A stretch of 64,000 nucleotides of DNA from CAZMFZ01 sp046152935 (GTDB taxonomy: Bacteria; Bacteroidota; Bacteroidia; Cytophagales; UBA9547), in contig JBJXGB010000103.1 of NCBI GenBank assembly GCA_046152935.1, forward strand, positions 5,142-69,141, read 5' to 3'. Shown here piece by piece: positions 36,130 to 45,219 of this stretch. The notes under the pieces are model-generated. The model was not told the DNA's origin. It made no database searches and saw only the letters and a list, made by a program, of their open reading frames with translations. The position numbers and the translations under genes are program-made. Numbering within the stretch: position 1 is the first letter of the stretch; every line of letters begins with the position of its first letter.

Positions 36130-36537
36130 CTAATTTAACATACTACTGAAGATTTCCGCCATTTTTTTCTGTCCGATGGGTTTTAACATGTATCCGGTAA
36201 CTTCTTTTATTCTATTCGCCCTCGAAATATCGCGTTCATCAACAGAAGAACTTACCATATATATAAGAACAGTCTTGGGTAAAATGTCCTTGAATAGTAT
36301 AAATTCATCTAGAAATTGCCAACCATCCATAACAGGCATATTCACATCAAGAAAAATAATATCGGGCAAATTAGTGGCATTATTGATCTCCAACTTGAAA
36401 AAATCTATGGCTTGCTCTCCGTTTGAAAAAACAATTATTTTGTCTACAAGCTGCGTTTTTTTTATTTCTATCGAAGCTGTAAATTGATAAATGTCGTCAT
36501 CATCTATTATACAGACTGTATCTAGTTTTCCTTCCAT
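36130..36537 (-). CDS. Single-domain response regulator
   Basis: The 135-residue protein is a receiver domain only: acidic pocket IDDDD at 11-15, phospho-acceptor Asp64 in IIFLDVNMPVMDGWQF, and the conserved Lys119 in YMLKPIG. With no output domain it must act through protein contacts, as CheY and Spo0F do. Its ATG lies within the end of the kinase gene (16-bp overlap), so the pair is translationally coupled and this is the natural partner of the split kinase. Confidence 0.93.
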   Translation of the reverse strand: MEGKLDTVCIIDDDDIYQFTASIEIKKTQLVDKIIVFSNGEQAIDFFKLEINNATNLPDIIFLDVNMPVMDGWQFLDEFILFKDILPKTVLIYMVSSSVDERDISRANRIKEVTGYMLKPIGQKKMAEIFSSMLN

Positions 36538-38090
36538 TGATTTATGTATTTATTAAATTGAATTGTAAATTTTGTACCCTTATCAATTTCACTTTCTGCA
36601 AAAATAGTACCGCCCATCGTTTCTATTTGGTTTTTGGTAATAAATAAACCAACGCCTTTTGCATCAGGATGCTCGTGAAAGGTTTTCTTAAGTCCAAAAA
36701 GTTTGTGTTCATGTTTTTGCATATCTATGCCAAGCCCATTGTCTTCACAAACTAGGAAAATTATGCCATCTTTATCAATATTTGTAGTAAAATTTATTTT
36801 GGGTTTTCGATTTTTCGATTTGTATTTGATAGCATTGGTTAGCAAATTCAGCACAATACTTTCTAGGTATATTTTTGGGTATTCTACAGATTCACACTTA
36901 CTAAAATCGGATTGAATATCGGCTTCGGTTTGCTTTATTTGCCATTCTAAGTTAATCAGATGTTTGTTAAGTATTTAATCAAACCCTAGTATTTCCTTGG
37001 GAATATCTGTATTTTGCCTTATTTGAACTACCTCGCTTAAATCAGAAACTGTTGCAGAAAGCGTATCAAAAGCAATAATAATTTTTTCAAACACAAATTT
37101 TTTAAACTCTTCTGTGTTTTCCTCTTTTAATAAATCAATCAGTGACGACAAATTTGAAACAGGCGATCGCAAATTGTGAGAGACTAGATAGGTAAAATCT
37201 TCTAGAATTTTATGCTTCTTCTCGAGCCTTTTGGCAATTATTTCTAGATTAGCAACATTGTTGCTTAGTTCGATCTCGTACATTTTTTGAGCAGTGATGT
37301 CTTTGGTAATCGTCAACACATCTTCGGGTTTCTCACCATTTTCATTCTCAAGCGGAATAATTGACATTGAAAAATGACTCATTTTAGAGCCGTTTGTGTT
37401 AGAAAAAAACTCAAAACTTTGCGCTTCATTTGCATCGAAAGCTTTTTCTAGTTTTTGCACAAATAATTCGTTGTTTTTTGAGCCACCTTCTTTATCCATT
37501 TGTAATATTGTCTTTTCGATAATGTCGCTAGTTTCTATGTTTCTAAATTTGCCTACGGTGTTGTTGATGAATTTACAAGTTAAATCCTTTCCAATTCTTG
37601 TAATGATGTCTGGATTGCCATTAACAAGTGTTTTGAACTGCTTTTCGCTTTCTGCTAGTTTTTGGTATGCCTCTGACAACTTCCTTATTTGCCCATCGAT
37701 AATGTATTGAAGCCCCGATGGAGAATTATATTGTAAAGCCGTTGGAAGAAATCTGTATAAGATAAATACAGTCGCCCATGAGATGATGGCAGTAAAAAAC
37801 AGCAAAAAAGCATTGAATTTATAAATGGGCACCGAAAATATAAGGGCGTCTCTCATATTTGTGGTGCCACACAAAAAAATAAAAAGGATAAAGCAAACGA
37901 ATATTCTTATAAAAACCTTTTTACTCCCTCTTACTGTTAGTTTCATGAGCAAAATAGGAATCGAAAAATAAGCCCCCCAAATAGCAGTATTCGATCCAAT
38001 GTAAAACCATCCAAGTTCATCGCTCCAGTTTCCACACATACATCGAGGCATAAAGCCTTCAGAGCTGAATATTGAGCCTATTATCTCCAC
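36522..38090 (-). pseudogene. Membrane PAS histidine kinase split by an in-frame stop codon
   Basis: Read in one frame, 36522-38090 codes for a whole kinase except for a TAA at 36975-36977 (codon 372). Before it lie a GTG start, an N-terminal three-helix sensor region (about 28-112), a PAS domain (about 150-270) and HisKA with His305 in YLVSHNLRSPVSN. After it, in the same frame, the link LNKHLINLEWQIKQTEADI and an HATPase domain (NLLTNAIKYKS, EDNGLGID, GVGLFITKNQIE) are intact. AAA to TAA would be a one-base change. Domains on both sides look unmutated, so the event is recent, a sequencing error, or the stop is tolerated. A GTG at 36854 could restart translation of the ATPase part. Confidence 0.85.
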
Positions 38091-38415
38091 CCAGTCATTA
38101 AAAACATTTTGTGTTTAAAAATTTCGATAATTAAAGTAGAAATTTCATTACTTTAATTAATCAATAAATCCCTTTTCTGTATAAAAGTAACAGCATTGGA
38201 CAATTGAAATATTTCTTGACATTGAAGTCTATCAAAAATGGGAAAGAACGTGTCAAAATATTTTTAAAAATCTGTTCTGCTCAACATGGCTTCGTGTTGA
38301 TTGTCTAAAACTGCTTTTTTCAAAAAAACAGCCATAAAATTAAATATTTCGTGCCTTTCCCTTATTTTCGCATTCTAGATCAAGCAAATCCCTTATCAAT
38401 CCATAAAATATACAA
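38091..38415. other. Divergent intergenic region, split kinase / pdhB
   Basis: This 325-bp A+T-rich spacer must hold the pdhB promoter and that of the split kinase. A near match to a -7 element (TTATTTTCG, around 38362) lies about 50 bp before pdhB, without a clear -33. I see no RNA gene or small ORF. Confidence 0.4.
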
Positions 38416-39399
38416 ATGAGAGAGGTTCAAATGAGAGAAGCCCTTCGTGAAGCCATGAGCGAAGAAATGCGAAATGACAAAGGCATTTATTTAATGGGCG
38501 AAGAAGTTGCAGAATACAATGGGGCTTACAAAGTGAGCCAAGGAATGTTGGAAGAATTTGGGGCAAAACGAGTAATCGACACGCCAATTGCAGAATTGGG
38601 CTTCACTGGAATAGGTATCGGTTCTGCCATGAATGGCTTGAGACCCATTATTGAATTTATGACTTTCAACTTTTCTCTCGTTGCAATCGATCAGATTATC
38701 AACAGTGCTGCCAAAATGATGTCGATGACTGGCGGACAATATTCTTGCCCAATCGTGTTCAGAGGCCCTACTGGCAGTGCAGGTATGCTGAGCTCACAAC
38801 ATTCGCAGGCATTCGACAATTGGTTTGCCAACACTCCAGGTTTAAAAGTGGTAGTTCCTTCCAACAATGCAGATGCCAAAGGATTGTTAAAATCTTCGAT
38901 TCGAGACAATGACCCTATTATCTTTATGGAATCGGAGCAAATGTATGGAGATAAAGGTATGATTCCCGATGGTGAGTATACCATACCCATTGGCGTAGCA
39001 AATACTATCAAAGAAGGCAAAGATGTTACTATTGTTAGTTTCGGAAAAATGATTCCACGTGTGGTAATGCCTGCTATTGAAGAATTGGAAAAACAAGGAA
39101 TAAGTGTAGAATTGATCGATTTACGCACTATTCGCCCTATTGATTACGCTGCTGTGGTAAATTCTGTAAAGAAAACGAACAGATGTGTAGTAGTAGAAGA
39201 GGCCTGGCCTTTGGGTTGTATAGCCACAGAAATTACTTACCATTTGCAACGATATGCCTTTGATTATTTAGATGCTCCAGTCATTAGGGTTACATTTAAA
39301 GATTTGCCACTACCTTACGCCCCTACTTTGATCGATGAAATAATGCCAACACCAGCCAGAGTGATAAATGCGGTAAAGCAAGTGCTGTACAAAAACTAA
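38416..39399 (+). CDS. pdhB: Pyruvate dehydrogenase E1 component, beta subunit
   Basis: The beta subunit of the heterotetrameric E1 forms the thiamine diphosphate site with the alpha subunit and starts oxidative decarboxylation of pyruvate. The 327-residue length is normal. Motifs include MGEEVAEYNGAYKVS, where Glu contacts the cofactor, RVIDTPIAELGFTGIGIGSA, MTGGQYSCPIVFRGPTG, SSQHSQAFDNWF and the C-terminal transketolase domain with ELIDLRTIRPID. No alpha subunit or E2 gene lies nearby in the window, so the complex is encoded at dispersed sites. Branched-chain keto-acid dehydrogenase beta is a close relative but less likely. Confidence 0.92.
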   Translation: MREVQMREALREAMSEEMRNDKGIYLMGEEVAEYNGAYKVSQGMLEEFGAKRVIDTPIAELGFTGIGIGSAMNGLRPIIEFMTFNFSLVAIDQIINSAAKMMSMTGGQYSCPIVFRGPTGSAGMLSSQHSQAFDNWFANTPGLKVVVPSNNADAKGLLKSSIRDNDPIIFMESEQMYGDKGMIPDGEYTIPIGVANTIKEGKDVTIVSFGKMIPRVVMPAIEELEKQGISVELIDLRTIRPIDYAAVVNSVKKTNRCVVVEEAWPLGCIATEITYHLQRYAFDYLDAPVIRVTFKDLPLPYAPTLIDEIMPTPARVINAVKQVLYKN

Positions 39400-39424
39400 A
39401 TTCTCTTCTTATAATTTACGTTAC

Positions 39425-39467
39425 AAATTCCCGTTTGAGATTTAATCAAATGGGAATTTTTGTTTTT
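39425..39467 (+). terminator. Terminator after pdhB
   Basis: A 14-bp stem (arm AAATTCCCGTTTGA, with one G-U pair) and 7-nt loop lie 26 bp past the pdhB stop and are followed by an interrupted T run. Confidence 0.85.
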
Positions 39468-39550
39468 GAAATAGAAATTCGAAATCAAAAAAGCTCCAAG
39501 TGTTTTAAAAATCCAAATTGTTGTAGTTTATTTTCAAAAACCTGGTCGCT

Positions 39551-41035
39551 ATGAAGTTTTTACGTCTTTGTTTTTTTATCTTTTCACTTGTCTTCTCTTT
39601 CAAATCTTATACTCAGGTAAACCTCAAAACCTATTACGACAAAGAAAAATACTTATTGAAAGAAGATTTTTTTGTGAATGATAGAAAAGACCGGGTTTTG
39701 GATGGCCATTACTCAAGATATTTCCCCAAAGGGTCGCCTGAACTAATTGGCAGGTACACAAAAGGAAAAAAGGATTCGGTGTTCTGCGAGTACCACGAAA
39801 ATGGAAATCTAAAAACACAAATGGCGTTCAAAAACGGCAAAAAAAATGGCACTTTTTTTATTTATTACGATGAAGGTACACCTTTCCAAAAAGGCATCTA
39901 TAAAAATGATTCTCTTTTTGATACGCTCTACACGTATTTCCCAAACAAAATATTAAAAATAAAAGCAAAATTTAACAGCGATCGCATAAATGGCGAAATG
40001 ATTACAAATTATGAAACGGGAAATTTAAAGCAAATAGCTGATTATCAGAATAATACGCCTAATGGTGTTACTTTAGATTTCTACGAAGATGGAATCACAT
40101 TGGCAGGCGAAACTTACTTTGTAGAAGGCAAACTGAATGGAAATTACAAAACATTTTATACCAATACCAACATCGAAACGGAAGGTACAAATACAAATGG
40201 CGTTAAAAATGGTATTTGTAAAAACTATTTTTCTACTGGCAAACTTGCCATGGAGGCCAATTACAGCGAAGGTATTTTGAACGGAAAAGCCACTTCTTTC
40301 TTTGAATCTGGCTCTAAAATGGGCGAATTTTATTATACCAAGGGAACAAAAGAAGGCTATTACACACTTTATTGGGAAAATGGAAATAAAAAAGAAGAAA
40401 ATGTGGTGGATAATGAATCGCAAACTCAAAACAAGAAATTATATTTTCAATCTGGTATTTTGGCTGCAGTGCAGCAATGGGACGGCTTGAAAAAAACAGG
40501 TAGATGGAACTTTTACTATCGCTCTGGCAAAGACAGCATAGCTGAAAAATACCAAGAAAATAAGATTTGGGGCGATCGGATTGTTTATTATCCTAATGGA
40601 AAAATGTATGAAAAACAGCTGTGGTTCAATGGTTTCAAGCAAGGAATTACGGCTCGATACAATGAAAATGGCATCTTAAAGGCTGAATTTACATTCTCAA
40701 GAAACGATTTGAGAGGTTTGTCAAGAACCTATCACGACAACGGAAAATTGGAATCAGAAGGCAATTTAATTTTTGGAAAAAAATCGGGTGCTTGGAATTT
40801 TTATGACAAAACTGCCAGATTATCCAAAATAACCTACTATAGAATGGATAAACCACTGCGAAGTGAAATAATAGCCAAAAATAAAGACTTAAAACCTGCT
40901 AAAATCGAAAATGTTGAAACTTTGATAGCCCAACCTGTGCAAAACGTCAAACCCAAAAACCAACCGTCAACTAAAAAGAAAAATGATGATAAAAAATTGT
41001 ACCAATACAAGCCCAACCAACCTGGTCCCAAATAA
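39551..41035 (+). CDS. Exported MORN-like (YwqK-type) repeat protein
   Basis: The 494-residue protein has a signal peptide (residues 1-21). About 15 repeats of the MORN_2/YwqK type follow, with patterns such as YHENGNLKTQMAFKNGKKNG and YYPNGKMYEKQLWFNG, each a beta-hairpin with a conserved 'NG' turn. The C-terminal 60 residues are Lys/Pro/Gln-rich and probably disordered. Although such proteins are often labelled antitoxins, no toxin gene is adjacent and the signal peptide argues for a periplasmic or surface role. Function is unknown. Confidence 0.85.
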   Translation: MKFLRLCFFIFSLVFSFKSYTQVNLKTYYDKEKYLLKEDFFVNDRKDRVLDGHYSRYFPKGSPELIGRYTKGKKDSVFCEYHENGNLKTQMAFKNGKKNGTFFIYYDEGTPFQKGIYKNDSLFDTLYTYFPNKILKIKAKFNSDRINGEMITNYETGNLKQIADYQNNTPNGVTLDFYEDGITLAGETYFVEGKLNGNYKTFYTNTNIETEGTNTNGVKNGICKNYFSTGKLAMEANYSEGILNGKATSFFESGSKMGEFYYTKGTKEGYYTLYWENGNKKEENVVDNESQTQNKKLYFQSGILAAVQQWDGLKKTGRWNFYYRSGKDSIAEKYQENKIWGDRIVYYPNGKMYEKQLWFNGFKQGITARYNENGILKAEFTFSRNDLRGLSRTYHDNGKLESEGNLIFGKKSGAWNFYDKTARLSKITYYRMDKPLRSEIIAKNKDLKPAKIENVETLIAQPVQNVKPKNQPSTKKKNDDKKLYQYKPNQPGPK

Positions 41036-41165
41036 GGAGATAAATCCCAAAATCCTATCCAACTTAGCTTCCTCATAAGAATTTTTATGGCGACTTGTAA
41101 AAAAGAAATTACCACAAGCAAACCATTGCCCAAAACCAGATTAAATCATGCATTTACAAAATTAT

Positions 41166-41219
41166 CAAAATATTATTCTTAATTTTTAAAAAATGGTTAG
41201 CAATACAAAATATTATTCT
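41166..41219. repeat. 14-bp direct repeat upstream of metY
   Basis: CAAAATATTATTCT occurs at 41166-41179 and again at 41206-41219, start to start 40 bp (about four helical turns). The second copy ends 60 bp before the metY ATG. Such phased repeats can be regulator sites, but A+T-rich DNA gives chance matches. No SAM riboswitch is recognisable here. Confidence 0.45.
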
Positions 41220-41279
41220 ACATTTGATACAAAATACACATTTAGCTGTTTTTGTACAATCTTTTAAATATCTTGTAAA

Positions 41280-42575
41280 ATGAGCAATCTAAAATTTGAA
41301 ACACTTCAACTTCATGCTGGGCAGGAAGTTGACCCAACTACACAATCTAGGGCGGTGCCTTTGTATCAAACTACTTCGTACCAATTCAAAAATTCTGAAC
41401 ATGGGGCGAATCTTTTTGGGCTTAAGGAATTTGGAAACATTTATACCCGTTTGATGAATCCTACAACGGATGTTTTTGAAAAAAGAGTTGCAGCTTTGGA
41501 AGGTGGCGTGGCAGCATTGGCTACCGCTTCGGGGCAAGCTGCCCAATTCATTGCCATCAATAATATTACCAAAACAGGCGACAACATTGTCTCTACTTCG
41601 TTTTTATATGGCGGTACGTACAACCAATTTAAAGTCCAGTTCAAAACGATTGGTGTGGAAGTTCGTTTTGCGAATGGCGATGATGCAGAAAGTTTCGATA
41701 AATTGATTGATGACAAAACCAAAGCTATTTACCTCGAAACTATAGGAAATCCTGGCTTCAATATCCCTGATTTTGAGGCAATTGCGGCAGTAGCAAAAAA
41801 ACACGATATTCCTTTAATAGTCGATAATACTTTCGGAACTGGCGGCTATTTGTTTCGCCCACTAGAACATGGAGCAAATGTTGTCGTGGAATCTGCCACA
41901 AAATGGATAGGTGGGCACGGCACAAGCATAGGCGGAATAATTGTAGATGGAGGCAATTTCAATTGGGGAAATGGTAAATTTCCGCAGTTTTCTGAGCCAT
42001 CAGAGGGCTATCATGGCTTGGTCTATTGGGATGTATTTAGCCCACATGGGCCAATTGGAGCAAATATCGCATTCATTATTCGTGCAAGAGTCGAAGGTTT
42101 GAGAGATTGGGGACCAGCCATTAGTCCATTCAATTCTTGGCAATTGATTCAGGGGCTTGAAACGCTGTCTTTGCGCGTTGACAGAGCAGTAAGCAATGCG
42201 CTAGATTTGGCCAAATGGCTTGAAAAACATCCAAAAGTAGCAAGTGTAAACTATCCAGGTTTGGAAAGCAGCAAATACCATTCACTTGCCAAAAAATATT
42301 TAAAGCGTGGTTTTGGAGCTGTATTGAGCTTTGAAATAAAAGGTGGTAGAGAAACTGGAACTAAATTTGTAGATAGTCTGAAATTGGTGAGCCACTTAGC
42401 AAACGTAGGCGATTCAAAAACTTTGATTATTCACCCAGCAAGCACCACGCATTCGCAACTATCTGAAAAAGAACAAATTACTACTGGCGTTACACCAGGT
42501 TTGTTGCGAATTTCAGTCGGTACCGAGCACATAGACGACATAAAAGCCGATTTGGAACAGGCTTTTGGATTGTAA
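41280..42575 (+). CDS. metY: O-acetylhomoserine aminocarboxypropyltransferase
   Basis: MetY makes homocysteine (or methionine) from O-acetylhomoserine and sulfide in the cytosol, using pyridoxal phosphate. The 431-residue length and long C-terminal part separate it from MetB and MetC. The cofactor lysine is Lys208 in ESATKWIGGHGTSIGG. Other signatures are YTRLMNPTTDVFEKRVA near residue 56, ETIGNPGFNIPD and NTFGTGGYLFRP. It is monocistronic with a strong terminator. The nearest methionine-related gene in the window, SAM hydrolase, is far away. Confidence 0.95.
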   Translation: MSNLKFETLQLHAGQEVDPTTQSRAVPLYQTTSYQFKNSEHGANLFGLKEFGNIYTRLMNPTTDVFEKRVAALEGGVAALATASGQAAQFIAINNITKTGDNIVSTSFLYGGTYNQFKVQFKTIGVEVRFANGDDAESFDKLIDDKTKAIYLETIGNPGFNIPDFEAIAAVAKKHDIPLIVDNTFGTGGYLFRPLEHGANVVVESATKWIGGHGTSIGGIIVDGGNFNWGNGKFPQFSEPSEGYHGLVYWDVFSPHGPIGANIAFIIRARVEGLRDWGPAISPFNSWQLIQGLETLSLRVDRAVSNALDLAKWLEKHPKVASVNYPGLESSKYHSLAKKYLKRGFGAVLSFEIKGGRETGTKFVDSLKLVSHLANVGDSKTLIIHPASTTHSQLSEKEQITTGVTPGLLRISVGTEHIDDIKADLEQAFGL

Positions 42576-42591
42576 TAGAATTAATAATACC

Positions 42592-42629
42592 AAAACGGCC
42601 ACAATATTCCATTTGTGGCCGTTTTTTTT
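42592..42629. terminator. Bidirectional terminator between metY and ppa
   Basis: A 13-bp perfect stem (arm AAAACGGCCACAA) with an 8-nt loop is followed by T8 on the plus strand. On the minus strand it ends in TTTT. Confidence 0.92.
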
Positions 42630-42751
42630 CGATATTCGTATTTTTTCGTCACTCACCAATTGCCACTCCCAACCAAATCAATTAGCCTACAGAAGATTTA
42701 TTTTTTTAATAATGTTGCCATTAGCAATGAATAAAAGTATCTGATTATGCC

Positions 42752-43288
42752 TTATTTAACAAACTTTTCATTGTAGGCCTTTATCGACTCTTCAATTATT
42801 TCTAAGGCATATTTTTTGTTGTAAAACGCCTCTACGATCACTTCTTTGTGTTCGGCTTTCTTATAATCTTCAAAAAATCTACGAATTTCGCCCAGCATGT
42901 GCGGAGGCAATTCTTCAATATCATTCACATAATTTACAGCCATATCGTTTTTGGCAACGGCTATTATTTTATCATCTCTTTCATTCCCATCTATCATTTG
43001 CATTACGCCTATTACTTTTGCTTCGATCAGACACATAGGTACTACATCTTCCGAACATAAGACCAAAATGTCCAACGGATCTTGGTCATCGCAATAGGTT
43101 TTTGGTATAAAACCATAATTTGCTGGATAATGAACAGAAGAATATAGAATACGATCCAATTTCAAAAGACCACTTTCTTTGTCGAGCTCGTATTTGGCTT
43201 TGCTCCCTTTGGGAATTTCGATGATGGCCTGCACTATTTCTGGAGCATTTTCTCCGAAACTCACATCGTGCCAAGGGTTAAAATTCAT
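42752..43288 (-). CDS. ppa: Soluble inorganic pyrophosphatase, family I
   Basis: This cytosolic enzyme hydrolyses pyrophosphate and so drives biosynthesis. The 178-residue protein has family I active-site segments: IEIPKGSKAKYELDKESG (Lys/Glu/Lys), YPANYGFIPKTYCDDQDPLDILVL (signature Asp cluster) and MIDGNERDDKIIAV. All key acids and lysines are present. A perfect -7 element lies upstream. It is distinct from the ion-pumping enzyme at 26003-28177; having both is common. Confidence 0.96.
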   Translation of the reverse strand: MNFNPWHDVSFGENAPEIVQAIIEIPKGSKAKYELDKESGLLKLDRILYSSVHYPANYGFIPKTYCDDQDPLDILVLCSEDVVPMCLIEAKVIGVMQMIDGNERDDKIIAVAKNDMAVNYVNDIEELPPHMLGEIRRFFEDYKKAEHKEVIVEAFYNKKYALEIIEESIKAYNEKFVK

Positions 43289-43333
43289 AGTAATGATGCT
43301 AAAAGTTATGAGATGACTTGTTAATAAATATCA

Positions 43334-43341
43334 CAAAGCTA
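43334..43341 (-). promoter_or_regulatory. Candidate -7 element for ppa
   Basis: TAGCTTTG on the minus strand matches TAnnTTTG and lies 46 bp before the ppa start. The -33 box is not at the ideal distance. Confidence 0.35.
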
Positions 43342-43479
43342 GTGCAAATTCGCTGCAAATTTTAAAAATTGCATACGTATTTTTGGCACTTAATTAGAGG
43401 CGGCATTGTTTGATTTGTAACTCGAACTTTTAGGGTAGAGATTTTTGGAGAATAGCATTGTAAATAATTAGCCGAACAA

Positions 43480-43881
43480 ATGAAAATCGTTTCCAAAACA
43501 CAATTCCAGGCATTTATTGGTCAGAAATGCCCGCAATGCCGAAAAGGCAATATGTTCAAATCATCTACTTACAATCTTTTGCATTTTGGCGATGCAAATA
43601 CAAACTGCCCTCATTGCAATTTGTATTTCGAGCGTGAGCCAGGATTTTTTACTGGAGCCATGTATTTCAGCTATGCCATAAATGTTGCAATTATTGCCGT
43701 AGCAGGTGTAGGAATACAGTTTTTTTTCAATCCTGATATTTATGTTTTGGTTGGATGTGTATCATTTGCCACACTTTTGGCCATGCCGTTCACATTTCGA
43801 TATTCTCGCATGATGATGATGTATTTATTTTCAGGAGTAGATTTTGACGAATCGAAAGCTGAAAAAGAAGTCTTAGTTTAA
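43480..43881 (+). CDS. DUF983 small membrane zinc-ribbon protein
   Basis: The 133-residue protein has an N-terminal zinc ribbon, CPQCRKGNMF (residues 18-27) and CPHC (residues 46-49), then two hydrophobic helices (about 61-84 and 89-105). This is the DUF983 layout; in Alphaproteobacteria related proteins sit beside cytochrome oxidase genes. Here a COX3-like gene follows after 56 bp on the same strand, fitting a role in oxidase assembly, which remains an inference. Confidence 0.85.
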   Translation: MKIVSKTQFQAFIGQKCPQCRKGNMFKSSTYNLLHFGDANTNCPHCNLYFEREPGFFTGAMYFSYAINVAIIAVAGVGIQFFFNPDIYVLVGCVSFATLLAMPFTFRYSRMMMMYLFSGVDFDESKAEKEVLV

Positions 43882-43937
43882 ACTTTTAGTGCTCGTTATC
43901 GATTATTTGATAATTAAATGAAGAGAGACTAAAAAGC

Positions 43938-44555
43938 ATGTCAAGCAAAAACAGTGCATATCCTGGCGATCCGCAATGGATTGAAGATTTAAGAAGGCTG
44001 CATCCATTCAAACTTTTTATTTACATTTCCATTATTGGCATTGTTATTTTATTTGGTTTTTTGGGATTTGGCTTTGCCGTCACCAACAATTTGCAACACA
44101 ATTATCTCCCAAAATATTTTACTTTCAGCACATTGTGCATTCTATTTTCGAGTTTTACGATGTCGAAAAGTTTGCAAACCTATAAAGTAGACAACCCAAA
44201 GCTACTTAACAGATATTTGGCAGCGACTTTCTTATTAGGTCTTTTATTTATCGCTTTTCAAATGCAAGGTTGGAAGGAGTTGATGGATAAGGGAATATTT
44301 TTTAGCGGAAATGTAACAGGTTCGTACATATATTTACTTTCAGGCTTGCACCTCGTCCATTTTTTTGGCGGCTTTATCTTTTTTCTATTCGTATATTTTA
44401 GGGCTTTTGCAGCCTATCGCGACCCTGTTAAAAATTTATTATACGTTACAGATCCTTACGAATACATGCTTTTGGATTTGCTAGGCATTTATTGGCATTT
44501 GATGGATTTACTGTGGGTTGCACTTTATCTGTTATTCCTCTTTTTTTCAATCTGA
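43938..44555 (+). CDS. Heme-copper oxidase subunit III-like protein
   Basis: The 205-residue protein has five hydrophobic helices with COX3 features: WKELMDKGIFFSGNVTGSYIYLLSGLHLVHFFGG (helices IV-V with the His pair) and a last helix with YWHLMDLLWVALYLLF, matching the usual 'YWHFVD..W' end. COX3 stabilises subunit I and helps proton uptake. Other oxidase subunits are not in the window, so it may be a stand-alone copy working with an oxidase encoded elsewhere. It is paired with the DUF983 gene. Confidence 0.85.
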   Translation: MSSKNSAYPGDPQWIEDLRRLHPFKLFIYISIIGIVILFGFLGFGFAVTNNLQHNYLPKYFTFSTLCILFSSFTMSKSLQTYKVDNPKLLNRYLAATFLLGLLFIAFQMQGWKELMDKGIFFSGNVTGSYIYLLSGLHLVHFFGGFIFFLFVYFRAFAAYRDPVKNLLYVTDPYEYMLLDLLGIYWHLMDLLWVALYLLFLFFSI

Positions 44556-44664
44556 TACAATTTTCACCGTTCCTCCAAATGCTAATTTTATAAAAAAACT
44601 ATTTTTTATTGTATCTTAAATCCAAAACACTTCCTACATTCGTAAGTATATCAACACAAATCTT

Positions 44665-45216
44665 GTGAAGCTTTATAAACTAAAATTAACAGAAGAAGAG
44701 CTCGTTTCAAAACTCAAAAAAAGAGACAAAACTGCTTTTTCTGCCTTGTACGATAGTTACTCTGATGCCCTTTATGGAATTATTCTAAAAATAGTGCGTA
44801 CCGATCCGCCCGCAGAAGACGTAATGCAGGAGGCTTTTGTCAAAATTTGGCGTAAAATAGACGATTTCAACCCTGAGAAAGGCACTATATTTACCTGGAT
44901 GCTAAATATTTCTCGAAATACGGGGATCGATACCACAAGATCTGAAAACTATAAAAAATCGGCTGCGGCCTATGATGTGGTTGAAAACACCAAAAAAATT
45001 GATGCTTTTAGAAATGAGACCTACAAAACAGACCATATTGGCGTTAAAGAAATAGTAGAAAGATTGAAGCCAGAACATAAAGAAATTATTGATTTGATAT
45101 ATTTCAACGGATTTACACAATCTGAAGTGGCCGAACACCTACAAATGCCTTTGGGAACTGTAAAAACAAGGGTAAAGCTTGCAATGAATCATTTAAGAGA
45201 AACTTTTGCTGATTAA
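44665..45216 (+). CDS. ECF-type RNA polymerase sigma factor
   Basis: The 183-residue protein has sigma region 2 (FSALYDSYSDALYGII; ..EDVMQEAFVKIWRKI, about 30-70) and region 4 (LKPEHKEIIDLIYFNGFTQSEVAEHLQMPLGTVKTRVKLAM, about 130-175) with the SigK-like spacing. The only suitable start is GTG at 44665. The next gene begins 3 bp after its stop and encodes an RskA-like anti-sigma factor, a known pairing. The target promoter set cannot be read here. Confidence 0.93.
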   Translation: MKLYKLKLTEEELVSKLKKRDKTAFSALYDSYSDALYGIILKIVRTDPPAEDVMQEAFVKIWRKIDDFNPEKGTIFTWMLNISRNTGIDTTRSENYKKSAAAYDVVENTKKIDAFRNETYKTDHIGVKEIVERLKPEHKEIIDLIYFNGFTQSEVAEHLQMPLGTVKTRVKLAMNHLRETFAD

Positions 45217-45219
45217 ATT

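Noticed and set aside
39551..41035. YwqK-type antitoxin of a toxin-antitoxin system
   Set aside because: The protein has a signal peptide and many MORN-like repeats, and no toxin gene is adjacent.
41036..41279. SAM riboswitch upstream of metY
   Set aside because: I could not find the conserved stem and pseudoknot pattern; the region is A+T-rich with only direct repeats.
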